From positions 62,001 through 126,000 of the forward strand of contig JADJSV010000003.1 in assembly GCA_016711505.1 (NCBI GenBank): a stretch of DNA of 64,000 bases. Reading direction: 5' to 3'. This DNA comes from Bacteroidota bacterium (lineage in GTDB: Bacteria > Bacteroidota > Bacteroidia > AKYH767-A > 2013-40CM-41-45). The number at the start of each line of letters is the position of its first letter. Positions within the stretch are counted from its first letter, which is position 1. Under the pieces are notes generated by a model. It saw only the letters and a program-made list of their open reading frames with translations. It ran no database searches and had not been told where the DNA came from. Both the position numbers and the translations under genes were made by a program. Shown in pieces: positions 10,007 through 20,126 of the stretch.

Positions 10007-11882
10007 ATGTCCAAGCCACAAAAAACTGATAAAAAACAGGTGCCTTTACTTGCATTAAGAATCTGTATTGGAGTGCTTGCATTTCTTCTTTATTCAAATA
10101 CACTTTCCCATAAATTTACGCTCGACGACGACTTCTTTTTTCTGAAAAATAAAGCGGTTGCAAAAGGGGTATCATCAATCGGAAGTTTTTTTACAGAAGG
10201 AAGTCTTGAAGGCTTTTCTGATAAACAAGGATTACAGCCTTACAGACCGGTAACATTACTTTCATTTGCAATACAAAAGGAGATGACAGGATTTAAACTC
10301 GGACCGGCGCACTTTGTGAATGTCCTACTGTTTTCATTTTTATGTATTCTGCTCTTTAATTTCTTACTGAAAATTTTCCCGAGATCCAGTGTATGGATTC
10401 CGGTAATGATAACATCATTATTTCTCTTTCATCCTGTACATACGGAAGTGGTGGCAAGTATTAAAAGCAGAGATGAATTATTAGCTGCTTTATTTGGTGT
10501 CTGGTCGCTTTCGATCTTTTTTGGAAATAAATTGGAAAGGCGTTCGTGGACAAGGATAGCTTCTTCCTTATTTTTATTTGCGCTTGCTATTTTCTCAAAG
10601 GAAGGTGCAGTTGCGCTTCTTGCAATATTTCCCCTTGTATCATTGACTTTGTGTAATGAAAAATTTAAGAAAGTGATTGTCCAGTTAACGCCATTCATTT
10701 TGGTGACAGCACTTTTTCTTTTTATGCGAAATAATGCTGTTGGCTCGACGCTAACAGAAAAAAGTGCTGATGTCATAAACAACATTCTTTACGGCTCAAA
10801 TGGATTTGCCGAAGGTTTTGCGACGCGAATGGAGATTCTCTGGGTGTACCTTCGATTATTATTTGTGCCGGTCAATTTGTCGTGGGATTATTCATTTAAT
10901 CAGATCCCTGTGATCGGTCTTTCATCTCCCTTAGCATGGATCTCAATAGCAGTCCATCTGGCATTGATCATTTTTGCAGTTAGGATGTTTAAGAAGAAAA
11001 GTGAAATCACCTTCGGAATACTTTTCTATCTGATCACACTTGCTCCGGTAAGTAATTTGTTTTTCTTGTTCGGAGCTACGCTCGCTGAGCGGTTTTTGTT
11101 TTTACCATCAATCGGATTTTGTATTGCAATCGGGTTCGCGCTTCCTTCCTTGTTTAAAATAGATGTCCGGACATTTACAGGTGAAAATAAAACAAAACTT
11201 ATTGGAACAGTGGTTGCCGTCTGTTTGATATTTGGAGTAATGACGCACAAGAGAAATAAAGACTGGGAATCAAATCTTACTATTCTTGAAGCCGGTGCAA
11301 TCAGTTCTCCCAACAGTGCCCGCGCGCATTCTGCACTTGCTGCACAGTACAGAATTCAGGGCGAGACAAGTTCTGATGGCAGAGTACGCGCCGAAAATTT
11401 CAGAAATGCAATTGCAGAATTCAAAGAAGCACTGAGGATTCTTCCGGGAAATCAGTTTTCACTTTATAATCTCGGACTTACTTATCAGTTGACCGGTGAC
11501 ACGGTTAATGCAATGAAAACGTATCATACGACACTTGACTATTCACCCGAACATGAATTTGCTTTGAACAATCTTGGTGCGCTTTATGAAAACATTCACA
11601 AAGTTGATAGTGCAATTTATTTTTTGTCACGTCTTGTAAAAGTTAAACCTGAAAAAATTCTTTACAAAGAAAATCTTGCGATCTTTCATTTGCATGCGGG
11701 ACATAATGAAACTGCAATTGCTTTGTCGCAGGAAATAATAAGTGTTCAGCCATCCAATAAAAAGGCATACATAATACTTTCGGAGGCATATAGAAATTCA
11801 GGATAGATTAAAGCAAATGGAACTAACGAACCTGATACAAAGGGAAATGAATTTGGATTTTATCAACTTCGAACTAGATTAA
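10007..11882 (+). CDS. TMTC-like polytopic membrane protein with C-terminal TPR repeats (probable one-base frameshift near the 3' end)
   Basis: The N-terminal ~400 residues hold about ten hydrophobic segments. Conserved loops include TLSHKFTLDDDFFF, YRPVTLLSFAIQ and FHPVHTEVVASIKSRDELLAALF, typical of the DUF1736/TMTC and GT-C glycosyltransferase group (protein O-mannosylation in eukaryotic TMTCs). From residue ~430, TPR repeats follow (ALRILPGNQFSLYNLGLTY; ALNNLGALYENI). The frame as given stops at 11806 after EAYRNSG. Removing one G at 11801-11802 continues the last TPR helix through DRLKQMELTNLIQREM to a stop at 11882 (about 624 residues). I favour the longer form, but the indel is inferred. 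Bacterial substrate unknown. Confidence 0.75.
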
Positions 11883-12147
11883 TTTAAATTGAATTTATGG
11901 AAGGATTTCTTTTGGGGGCAAGGTTTCGATATTTTAAAATTGAAATTGGGTGATTAAAAAATTTCGGATTTCGGAATGCGGATTTCGGATTGATAGCCTT
12001 GTAGGAAAATGCGAGTATAATTTCTTAATAGATTGAAATTATTCCTTAAAATTATTTTTTAATTGACTAAATAAAATTAAAGCGAATTACCATTGTAAAC
12101 CAAGAAATATTTACTCGTGTAAGCACCAAATCCCAATTCCGCATTCA
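11883..12147. other. non-coding gap with ATTTCGGATT-type repeats
   Basis: There is no gene I can support here. At 11961-11991 a run of GGATTTCGG / GCGGATTTCGG units begins the repeat family seen again at 12638-12678, 12886-12926, 27570-27600 and 38139-38193. Confidence 0.5.
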
Positions 12148-12530
12148 TCAATTCAATTTTTCTTTCTTCATCGCTTCAAGTCTGTTCCTTACTGTTCGCC
12201 CTGAAGCTTGAATATTGCTACATGAACTCATTGCATTCTTTAATTAATATGGTTCAATCTGATCTTTTTCATCATTTTAGAATCGATTAGCAGCTCAAGC
12301 CAAAACAAGGTTTCATCAGCTTCTTCTTCAACAATGATAATTTTATTTAAAAAATCTTTATCCGATTTGGCTCTACAAGCAGCTCTGTAATTCGCCCCTA
12401 TTGAGGTTCCGGATCGTATGATCTGGTTACTGATAGTATTGCCGCTCTTAATACGAGGAATTAGTTCTATTAAATGTAAAATGGCAATCGAAAATTTTTT
12501 TGTGCGATCTTTTAAATCATCTTTATTCAT
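12148..12530 (-). pseudogene. four-helix-bundle (23S rRNA intervening-sequence type) protein, decayed at the 3' end
   Basis: The intact part (12530-12240, 96 residues) has the hallmarks of the small S23/IVP four-helix bundle family: LHLIELIPRIKSGNTISNQI, RSGTSIGANYRAACRAKSDKDF, EEADETLFWLELLID. Family members are usually ~115-125 residues. Beyond its stop, another frame encodes LIKECNEFM and a third encodes ASGRTVRNRLEAMKKEKLN, ending at 12148. Together these resemble the missing last helix. At least two lesions separate the pieces, so it is either a decaying gene or an indel-rich sequence. It sits in a repeat-rich gap, as free-standing members of this family often do. Function of the family is unknown. 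Confidence 0.7.
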
Positions 12531-12987
12531 CCGGGATAAAATTTTGAATTATTTTTTCTGTAAAGGTATTTTGGTTTTTAATATTAGATTTGCTTTAAAC
12601 AATCTTTCATAATTAAATATCCATCGTTAAATAGGAGAATTTCGAATTGCGGATTTCGGAATGCGGATTTCGGATTTGGTACTTCGTAGGGAAGGTCAGT
12701 TGATAATAATCAACTGATTCTGAAATTGAATGATTTCGGATTTCGTTTCATAACATTCTGGAAGTGATTATTTCATAATTATTAAAATTTGGATAAATGG
12801 TAATTTAAAGAACAATAAATGAAAAATTATTTAAATAGTTGATTAACAATATGATGCATTGAACTACGATGCGGTTTGTTGATTCCCCAATCCGCAATCC
12901 GCAATCCGCAATCCGCAATCCGAATTTATTTTCAAGAGATAACCGAAATCTATCACGCCAAATTTGCTAATTCATTCTAATATACCT
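12531..12987. repeat. repeat-rich gap before serS (CGGATTT / AATCCG arrays)
   Basis: 12638-12678 carries GCGGATTTCGGAATGCGGATTTCGG in + orientation. 12886-12926 carries five consecutive 7-mers CAATCCG in the opposite sense. The two arrays are inverted relative to each other about 210 bases apart, so they could pair. A further ATTTCGGATTTCG lies at 12732-12744. I see no coding sequence in this stretch. Confidence 0.6.
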
Positions 12988-14258
12988 ATGATTCAGATTA
13001 CTACCCTTCGCGAAAAAGCGATTTTGTTATTGAACGCCTCGCGGTGAAAAATTTTGATGCTAAACAAATTGTTGCCAACATTATTTCCATCGATGAAAAT
13101 CGCCGGAAAATCCAGAATGAACTCGACGAACTTTTATTTCAGCAGAACACTCTTGCAAAACAAGTGGGTGATCTTTATAAAGCCGGAAAAAAACATGAAG
13201 GCGATGAAATGAAAAATAAAAGTGGAGCACTGAAAGAATCGTCTTCTGCCTTGCAAATGCTTTTAAATGACATTGAAGAAAAGCTGAATGCGGAAATGAT
13301 AAAGCTTCCGAATATTCCTTCTGCTCAAGTTCCAAAAGGAAAAACTCCGGAAGATAATGAAGTAGTGCATCAGGAAGGAGCAATTCCTGAACTGTATGCA
13401 GGTGCTGTTCCACATTGGGAACTGACTACAAAATATGATATCATTGATTTCGAATTAGGTGTTAAACTTACCGGCGCAGGATTTCCTGTTTATAAAGGTA
13501 AAGGCGCTCGCTTGCAACGTGGACTGATAAACTATTTTTTAGATAAAGCTACTGAAGCAGGATTCAAGGAAATTCAACCTCCGATTTTGATCAATAAAGA
13601 TTCCGGTTATGGTACAGGACAACTTCCCGATAAAGAAGGACAAATGTATCACATGCAGATCGACGATTATTATCTGATCCCGACTGCTGAAGTTCCGGTC
13701 ACAAATATTTACCGCGATGTAATTGTAAAGAGCGATGAACTCCCAATTAAAATGTGCGCGTATACTCCTTGCTTCCGTCGTGAAGCAGGTAGTTATGGAA
13801 AAGATGTCCGCGGATTAAATCGCTTGCATCAATTCGATAAAGTTGAGATCGTACAGATCGAGCATCCTGATAAGTCATATGAAACACTTGACAAAATGGT
13901 TGAACACGTTTCAGGATTATTGCGTTCACTGCAACTCCCATTCAGAATTCTGCGTTTGTGTGGTGGAGATATGAGTTTTGCCAGTGCATTGACATACGAT
14001 TTTGAAGTATTTTCTGCAGCACAGAAAAAATGGCTGGAAGTTAGTTCGGTTTCTAATTTTGAGACCTTTCAGGCCAACAGAATGAAGCTTCGTTATCGTC
14101 AGGGTGGCGAAAAGCCTCAGATTGCGCATACTCTCAATGGAAGTGCACTTGCTTTACCCCGAATTGTTGCTGCATTATTAGAAAATAATCAGACGCCTGA
14201 TGGCGTTATAATACCCGATGCAATCCGTTCATATACGGGTTTCGATAAGATCAATTGA
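12988..14258 (+). CDS. serS: seryl-tRNA synthetase (one-base frameshift in codons ~11-12)
   Basis: Charges tRNA-Ser with serine. The main frame is open from 13044, but the family N-terminus lies upstream in another frame. ATG 12988 encodes MIQITTLREK, and continuing in the 13044 frame gives DFVIERLAVKNFDAKQIV, which is what SerRS proteins have there. Adding one base near 13019-13021 fuses the two and gives exactly 423 residues, a standard SerRS length. Class II features: coiled-coil arm at residues ~30-100, motif 2 (FRREAGSYGKDVRGLNRLHQ) and motif 3 (NGSALALPRIVAALLENNQ). The stop overlaps the following TPR gene. Because serS is essential, the break is likely a sequence error. Confidence 0.93.
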
Positions 14259-16102
14259 AAAACAAAACTAAATTTATAAGAACAGGAAAAGCAGTAGGTT
14301 CACTTTTGACCTTACTGCTTTTCTTTGCTTTGAACTCATTCGGACAAATGGGCCAGGATCGTCAGCTGGCTGATCAATATCTCAATAATGCCGAATATGA
14401 AAAAGCGGCACAACTCTATGATAAGTTGATGGACAAAGATCCGTTCGGAACTTATCCGCAGTATTACAAATGTTTGCTGGCAATGAAAGATTTCAATGAA
14501 GCTGAAAAGCTCACAAAGAAAATGATCAAGAAGCAGGAAACTAGTTTGTCGTATCTGGTTGACCTCGGATTTATCTATGCGCAGGTGAATCAACCTGATA
14601 AAGCAAAGTCGCAGTACGAAAAAGCTATCAAATCCTTAAAGCCTGATCAGGGGCAGATCATGAATCTTGCAAGTACATTTATGAACAGGCAGGAAACAGA
14701 TTATGCTTTGCAAACTTATCAGGAAGGCAGAAAGATGATGCGTGAGATCTACGGTTTTTATTTTGAAACTGCTGAAGTATATTATCAGAAAGGAAATTAT
14801 CAGGCAATGATCGAAGAATATCTTGATGCAGTTGCTGATAATCCGATGATGCAGCAAAGTGTTCTGAATATTATGCAGGCTCGCGTTGGATTTGATCCGG
14901 AAAACAATCGTGGTGATATGCTTCGTACTTCTTTGTTGCGGAGAATTCAGAAAACTCCGGAGAGAAGTGAATTTCCTGAAATGCTGATCTGGTATTTTAT
15001 TCAGCAGAAAGATTTTGAATCTGCATTGATTCAGGCGAAAGCGATTGATAAGCGGATGAAGGAAGATGGTAGTCGCATCATGTCGATCAGTTCAATGGCA
15101 GGAGCAAATCTGAATTACGACATAGCAATAAAAGGTTATCAATATGTTGTAGAAAAAGGAAAAGACAATAACAATTACATTCCGGCAAGAATGGAATTGT
15201 TGAATACTTACAACAGAAAAATCACAGAAGAAAATATTTACACAAAGGCTGATCTTATAAAATTGGAAAGCGATTATGAACTTACGCTTTCTGAATTAGG
15301 AAGATCGGGCAGAACGGCAGGACTCATCAAAGGCCTGGCTCACCTTCGTGCATTTTATCTTGATAAGATCGATACAGCAATTGCAGATCTTGAAGAAGCA
15401 ATTGATTATCCGGGAATCGCTGCACAAACAAAAGCAGATTGTAAACTGGAGTTAGGTGATGTGTATCTGTTCAGTGGAAATGTCTGGGATTCTGATCTGC
15501 TGTACGCACAAGTAGATAAAGATTTCAAGCATGATGCATTGGGGCAGGAAGCAAAATACAGAGGCGCGCGACTGGATTATTTCCGCGGCGATTTTCTCTG
15601 GGCTCAGGCGCAACTGGATGTGTTGAAGTCTGCAACATCGCAGCTTATAGCAAATGATGCTCTTTCTCTTGCACTACTCATCAGTGATAACATCGGACTG
15701 GATTCCACGACAGATGCATTGATGCTATATTCCCGTGCCGATCTTTTAAGTTACAGAAATAAGAATGATGATGCACTTGCCGTTCTCGATTCAATTCATA
15801 TTCTTTATCCCGGGCATTCGCTTGTCGATGATGCATGGTTCAAGGAAGCGCATATCATGGATATGAAAAGAAATTATGCAGCGGAGGATTCTCTTTATGC
15901 AAAAATTCTTGAATACGACAGCGCAAGTGTAATTGCAGATGATGCACTTTATCAACGTGCAGTTCTTCACGAAACAAAACTTAACGACAAAGTCAAAGCC
16001 CAGGAACTCTATCAGGATCTTATCGTCAAATATCCGGGAAGTGTTTTTGTAGTAGAGGCGAGGAAGAAGTATCGGGCGTTGCGCGGCGACGTTATAAATT
16101 AA
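14255..16102 (+). CDS. exported tetratricopeptide-repeat protein
   Basis: 615 residues with a signal peptide (hydrophobic LLTLLLFFALNSFG after a basic start) and about ten degenerate TPR-like helical hairpins. Examples are YLNNAEYEKAAQLYDKLM, DLGFIYAQVNQPDKAKSQYE and the C-terminal TKLNDKVKAQELYQDLIVKYPGS. It is probably a periplasmic or outer-membrane-associated scaffold. The start is a TTG that overlaps the serS stop as TTGA, so translation is probably coupled to serS. The same TTGA junction recurs at rsmA/hydroxyacid dehydrogenase. Bacteroidota genomes often carry a TPR gene beside serS; the partner is unknown. Confidence 0.8.
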   Translation: MKNKTKFIRTGKAVGSLLTLLLFFALNSFGQMGQDRQLADQYLNNAEYEKAAQLYDKLMDKDPFGTYPQYYKCLLAMKDFNEAEKLTKKMIKKQETSLSYLVDLGFIYAQVNQPDKAKSQYEKAIKSLKPDQGQIMNLASTFMNRQETDYALQTYQEGRKMMREIYGFYFETAEVYYQKGNYQAMIEEYLDAVADNPMMQQSVLNIMQARVGFDPENNRGDMLRTSLLRRIQKTPERSEFPEMLIWYFIQQKDFESALIQAKAIDKRMKEDGSRIMSISSMAGANLNYDIAIKGYQYVVEKGKDNNNYIPARMELLNTYNRKITEENIYTKADLIKLESDYELTLSELGRSGRTAGLIKGLAHLRAFYLDKIDTAIADLEEAIDYPGIAAQTKADCKLELGDVYLFSGNVWDSDLLYAQVDKDFKHDALGQEAKYRGARLDYFRGDFLWAQAQLDVLKSATSQLIANDALSLALLISDNIGLDSTTDALMLYSRADLLSYRNKNDDALAVLDSIHILYPGHSLVDDAWFKEAHIMDMKRNYAAEDSLYAKILEYDSASVIADDALYQRAVLHETKLNDKVKAQELYQDLIVKYPGSVFVVEARKKYRALRGDVIN

Positions 16103-16226
16103 CGAATAACGAATAGTGAATAACGAATAAATCTGCGCCTAGATCTGCGGAATCTGCGAGATCTGCGGGAGATTTTTTTTAAAACACAGAGATCACAAAG
16201 AAAAAAAACACAGAGAGCACAAGAGG
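16103..16226. repeat. intergenic array of three short-repeat types
   Basis: In order: TAACGAATA-type units (16101-16130); TCTGCG(G)AATCTGCGAGATC units (16128-16172), the same unit as the 1375-1476 hairpin arms; and two AACACAGAGA(T/G)CACAA units (16182-16222). A T8 run at 16173-16180 follows the second array and could serve as a terminator tail for the TPR gene. No gene is visible. Confidence 0.6.
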
Positions 16227-16319
16227 TCAACTGGAAATCAAAACTAATCCGATTTCCATTAGGAGCAAAAATCAATATAACCTCATTCCTGCTAATCACA
16301 ACTTACCACTCACCAAAAT

Positions 16320-16625
16320 ATGATTCTATACAACGTCACCACCAACATAGATGCTTCCGTCCACGAAGAATGGTTGCAATGGATGCTGAATTCGCACATT
16401 CCTGATGTAATGATAACAGGAATGTTTTTGGAATTTCATATTCTGAAAGTAGTCAGCGAAGATGAGTCTGGTGGACATACTTATTCTGTACAGTACTTAT
16501 GCGAAAGCATGGAAAAGTTCCGCCAGTATGAAGACATTTATGCTCCTGCTTTGCGGGCGGAATTTATTGCACGGTATAAGGATTCGACGGTTTCGTTCAG
16601 GACGTTGTTGGATGTGATAAAATAA
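16320..16625 (+). CDS. DUF4286 family protein
   Basis: 101 residues starting MILYNVTTNIDASVHEEWLQWM, matching the small ferredoxin-like-fold DUF4286 family common in Bacteroidota. Function is unknown. It has no signal peptide or membrane segment. Its last ~36 bases (from 16590) are repeated at 18374-18409 beyond the following gene, marking one end of a tandem duplication. Confidence 0.85.
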   Translation: MILYNVTTNIDASVHEEWLQWMLNSHIPDVMITGMFLEFHILKVVSEDESGGHTYSVQYLCESMEKFRQYEDIYAPALRAEFIARYKDSTVSFRTLLDVIK

Positions 16626-16630
16626 AAAAA

Positions 16631-18267
16631 TTATTCCATTTTAATGTATTTTTTGTTAATTCTAGTTTTTTCATTCTGCAATTGAATGTTATAAAGTCCT
16701 GGCGATAAATTTAAATCCGGGATTTGAAGAAATTTATTTTCAGAATAACCTTTGATGGAAATTGTGTATAGTGTCCGTCCGTTCAAATCTGTTAATGAGA
16801 CATAATCTGTTTTTCCTGCTTCTGATAAATATTCTAAGTTTATATAATTTTTCCGGGATTCGGATAAATTTTAAGCGAAGAAGTGATAAAATTAGTTTCT
16901 AAAATTTGTAAACTCAAGTTATTATATTTTATAAAAAAGGAATCAAATAAATCTGTTGTATCTGTACTACGTCCACCAATGCTGTCAAAATTAACTGGCT
17001 GAGTAGTAAGTCCTGCTGCATACATATTTCCTGCAGAATCTGTTAATAATTGGATAATCTTGCTTCCTCCGATGTATTCAAAATAATTGAGAAAATTGTA
17101 ATTTGAATCTAGTACCTGAATAAATGTATTATTATTAGGTGAACTCCTTAAATAAACTCCTGGTCCCGGATCAAAATCAATGGTCCCTTTATATGTTCCT
17201 GACACATAAATGTTTCCAATTAGGTCGGTATTAATATTTCCGTGATTTACATGATTATTTAAGGATGCGAAAATATTCTCCATCCAAACTAAATTGCCAT
17301 TAATGTCAAGTTTGAAATTATATGAAGAAGGAGTGGAAGTGTTTAATGTAAAACAACTATCTATAATATTAGAGCGATAACATATCTCGCTAGAAGAGTT
17401 AACTGAAAAAAGAATATTACCATTGTCATCAATATTAAAGAAGTCAAATAATACATATTCTATATCTTGCCCACCCACGAGTCTTGCCCATTTAAAATTA
17501 TATATAGAATCTAGTTTCAATATATAAACATCATTTCCCATATTAGAAACATTATTTATTATAAAAGTATCCAAACCGGGGTCAAAATCATTTGTAATTG
17601 CATAGCTCCGACAACCTTCTATTATAATATTGTCTTCGTTATCAATTTCAATATCGTATACATCCCCAACTCCCGTATTTAAATTAAATATTTCGGTATT
17701 TGTTGAGTCCAGTTCTTTTATTTTATTTCTGCAACCTAAGATTAAATTGTTGTTTGGTTTAACATTAAAAGTTTGAATTGCATTACTTGAGCCGGACTGA
17801 ATTACACTTTTATAATTGCCATTATTATCAAGGCGAAGTAAATAGTAGTTTCCCATACTATCATTAATAAAATTGGTGCCGATCCCTGGATCAATATCTA
17901 CAGTATATTCGAATGTTCCGCAAAGAAGTATATCATCATTGTTGTCACATTTAACCTTAGTAGAATGGTCAAAACCAGTTCCTCCAAAGGTTTTTACCCA
18001 TAAGAAATTGCCCGATCCATCTAATTTTGTAATGAATACATCATGTTGTCCATTTCCTGAGTCAGTTGATACAGTTAATCCAGGATCAAAATCAGTCGAC
18101 CCGGAAAAGTAACCAATTAAAATTAAATTCCCGGCTCGGTCAAATGTAAAATCATTTACAGTTACAATTCCTTCTGAATAATAAATATTCACCCATTCTG
18201 GATTCAAACCACAAGCTGATCTAATTGAAAGTGTAAAAGTTAATAATATCAAAAGTAGAATTTTCAT
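16631..18267 (-). CDS. T9SS-secreted beta-propeller-like protein, copy 1 (one-base frameshift before the CTD)
   Basis: Signal peptide (KILLLILLTFTLSIRSACG), then repeated units of ~50 residues with IDFDPG / DFDPGL and FVKTFG / YLLRLDNNGN motifs, as in SBBP-type propeller repeats of Bacteroidota surface proteins. As given, the frame stops at 16840 just after KIYPNPG. Adding one base to the five T at 16848-16852 (+ strand) restores a full type A CTD: KNYINLEYLSEAGKTDYVSL ... LNGRTLYTISIKG ... PGLYNIQLQNEK ... KKYIKME, ending at 16631. The restored protein is 545 residues, close to its 541-residue tandem copy. No catalytic motif is visible. Confidence 0.85.
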
Positions 18268-18284
18268 ATAGTTTGGTTGATTTT

Positions 18285-18292
18285 CAAAGATA
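18285..18292 (-). promoter_or_regulatory. -7 promoter element of T9SS copy 1 (TATCTTTG on the minus strand)
   Basis: Read on the minus strand this is TATCTTTG, a match to TAnnTTTG, 17 bases before the ATG at 18267. The same octamer stands at the equivalent place in copy 2 (20067-20074), so it was kept after the duplication. Confidence 0.6.
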
Positions 18293-18417
18293 ATATTTAA
18301 TTTATAATTTCATGCAGTTTCATAGTAGTGGAATATTCGTATTTTTGGCCATAGTACAATCTTTTGTTGAACAGTTTCGCTCAGGATTTTGTTGGATGTG
18401 ATAAAATAAATTATTTT

Positions 18418-20043
18418 TTACTGCCGTATATATCGATTATAATAAATTTCATTCTCAGTTTGTAAAATGATGTTGTAAATTCCTTTTGCGATTTGCAATT
18501 GAGAAATAGTATAGGCTTCACTTAAATCTACATTCGTAATTATGGAACTCCAAGCAGTTCTTCCGAAGCAATCTTGAATATAAATTTTTCCTCTGGACAC
18601 AAATTTGTCTGTAACCTGAATTTGAATCAGGTCTGTTCCCGGATTTGGATATACAATTAGTTTTTTTGGCTGTGATTCTTTGGAAGAATTGTCGAGTATA
18701 AGATGATTGTACTTTACTAAAAAACCGTCTTCATAGTTTTGTGATGCTAAGCTTATTCCACCTATGGAATCGAAAACGCAAACTCCATGAAAATGTCCTG
18801 CGCTATAAAGTGTATTATTCGAATTAAATTTTAATCTGCTAATACCTTTTAATGCACTTCCTGAATATTCTGAGTAATTTAAAAATTGATTTTGTGAATC
18901 GAGAACCTGTAGATAAGCTGATAGAAAACTGGTCGAAACCATGAAAGTATCAGGTCCAGGATCGAAGTCTACGGGGCAATTCATTATGCCTGTAAAATAC
19001 TGTACATCGTTTTGATCAATTCCAATTACCATAGTCCCAATGGATCCATTAGGATTATCCAAAATCTGACTCCATATAAAATCTCCTGATTGACTAAATT
19101 TTAGAAAGTAAGCAGACTCTCCGGCACTAAAAGTTATAAGACAGGTGTCACTAATATTGTCATTCATACATAATGATTCAGATGCATACATTGAATAGAT
19201 GATATTTCCTGATTGATCAGTTGCAACATCTGTAAGGTAAGTGCCGGGAGCGTTGCTCCCAATAGTTTTCGCCCACATAAAATTTCCCAATGAATCATAT
19301 TTAGCAAAGAATCTATAGAAGTTGTTAGGTGGAGAAAGCAAGAACGTGTCCGGTCCGGGATCAAAGTCCGAAGGATATTGAAGATAACCGCCAATTATTA
19401 TATTGCTTTCGTCATCCGTGATTATGAGCGTTATCCCTGTATAAAGTGCTATAAATTGTGTTGAAATTACCTGCAACGATGAATCCAATTCATATATATA
19501 TGATCCATCACCAACTAATACGTTTCCGTTTTTTTTAATCGTAAATATTCTATTCAGCGGATGGCTTGCACCAAATGATTGATAAACATGTTTAAAATTT
19601 CCTGAAGAGTCCAGTTTGAGAATAAATTTGCCAAGAGAAGAATATAACATCAAGGTGTCACTGCCTGGGTTAATATCCAACGAATCCTCAAAATCACCAG
19701 ATAAAAAGATGTTGCCGTTATAGTCAACTTCAATTGATTCAGGTCTCTCATATCCTGCTTCTCCAATAGTTTTTACCCAAATCAAATCTCCTTCAGATGT
19801 GAGTTTTTCAATGAAAATATTATTCATGTCACTTGTAGTTGGTTGCAAGGTATCAGGTCCCGGATCAAAATCTATTGAATCACTGTAATAGCCTAATACT
19901 ATTATATTGTCATCAGAATCTATCGCCATGTCCACAACTCTTTCAATCGAATTTCCACTAAAGACTTTGACCCATTCAACTGATTGGCTATAGGAGAAAT
20001 TTATGCTGGTAAATAAAATTAAAATCAGTATTATTTTTTTCAT
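18418..20043 (-). CDS. T9SS-secreted beta-propeller-like protein, copy 2
   Basis: 541 residues from the ATG at 20043 (MKKIILILILFTSINFSYSQ, a signal peptide). The open frame runs further upstream to 20262, but that part overlaps rsmA on the other strand and has no signal-like start. It has repeated DFDPGPDT / FFAKYDSLGNFMWAKTIG modules and a complete type A CTD (KLIVYPNPGTDLIQIQV ... IAKGIYNIILQTENEIYYNR). It is paralogous to the neighbour at 16631-18267 through the tandem duplication. Predicted to be cell-surface attached or released; ligand unknown. Confidence 0.87.
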   Translation of the reverse strand: MKKIILILILFTSINFSYSQSVEWVKVFSGNSIERVVDMAIDSDDNIIVLGYYSDSIDFDPGPDTLQPTTSDMNNIFIEKLTSEGDLIWVKTIGEAGYERPESIEVDYNGNIFLSGDFEDSLDINPGSDTLMLYSSLGKFILKLDSSGNFKHVYQSFGASHPLNRIFTIKKNGNVLVGDGSYIYELDSSLQVISTQFIALYTGITLIITDDESNIIIGGYLQYPSDFDPGPDTFLLSPPNNFYRFFAKYDSLGNFMWAKTIGSNAPGTYLTDVATDQSGNIIYSMYASESLCMNDNISDTCLITFSAGESAYFLKFSQSGDFIWSQILDNPNGSIGTMVIGIDQNDVQYFTGIMNCPVDFDPGPDTFMVSTSFLSAYLQVLDSQNQFLNYSEYSGSALKGISRLKFNSNNTLYSAGHFHGVCVFDSIGGISLASQNYEDGFLVKYNHLILDNSSKESQPKKLIVYPNPGTDLIQIQVTDKFVSRGKIYIQDCFGRTAWSSIITNVDLSEAYTISQLQIAKGIYNIILQTENEIYYNRYIRQ

Positions 20044-20066
20044 ATTAAAGCTATAAAGGTCTATTC

Positions 20067-20074
20067 CAAAGATA
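20067..20074 (-). promoter_or_regulatory. -7 promoter element of T9SS copy 2
   Basis: TATCTTTG on the minus strand, 23 bases upstream of the ATG at 20043. It is divergent from the rsmA element at 20119-20126. Confidence 0.55.
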
Positions 20075-20118
20075 ATTATTTTATAATTGCAAGGCACGAA
20101 ATTGTAGGGGAATATTCG

Positions 20119-20126
20119 TATTTTTG
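20119..20126 (+). promoter_or_regulatory. -7 promoter element of rsmA
   Basis: TATTTTTG matches TAnnTTTG, about 20 bases before the rsmA ATG at 20147. A second copy of the whole block remains at 18339-18346 as part of the duplication, with no rsmA gene behind it. Confidence 0.6.

Noticed and set aside
12418..12612. Small + strand reading frame opposite the four-helix-bundle gene
   Set aside because: It is antisense to a recognisable family protein and has no features of its own.
12886..12926. CRISPR-like array of CAATCCG repeats
   Set aside because: The units are 7 bases with no spacers and no cas genes are present; it is a simple tandem array.
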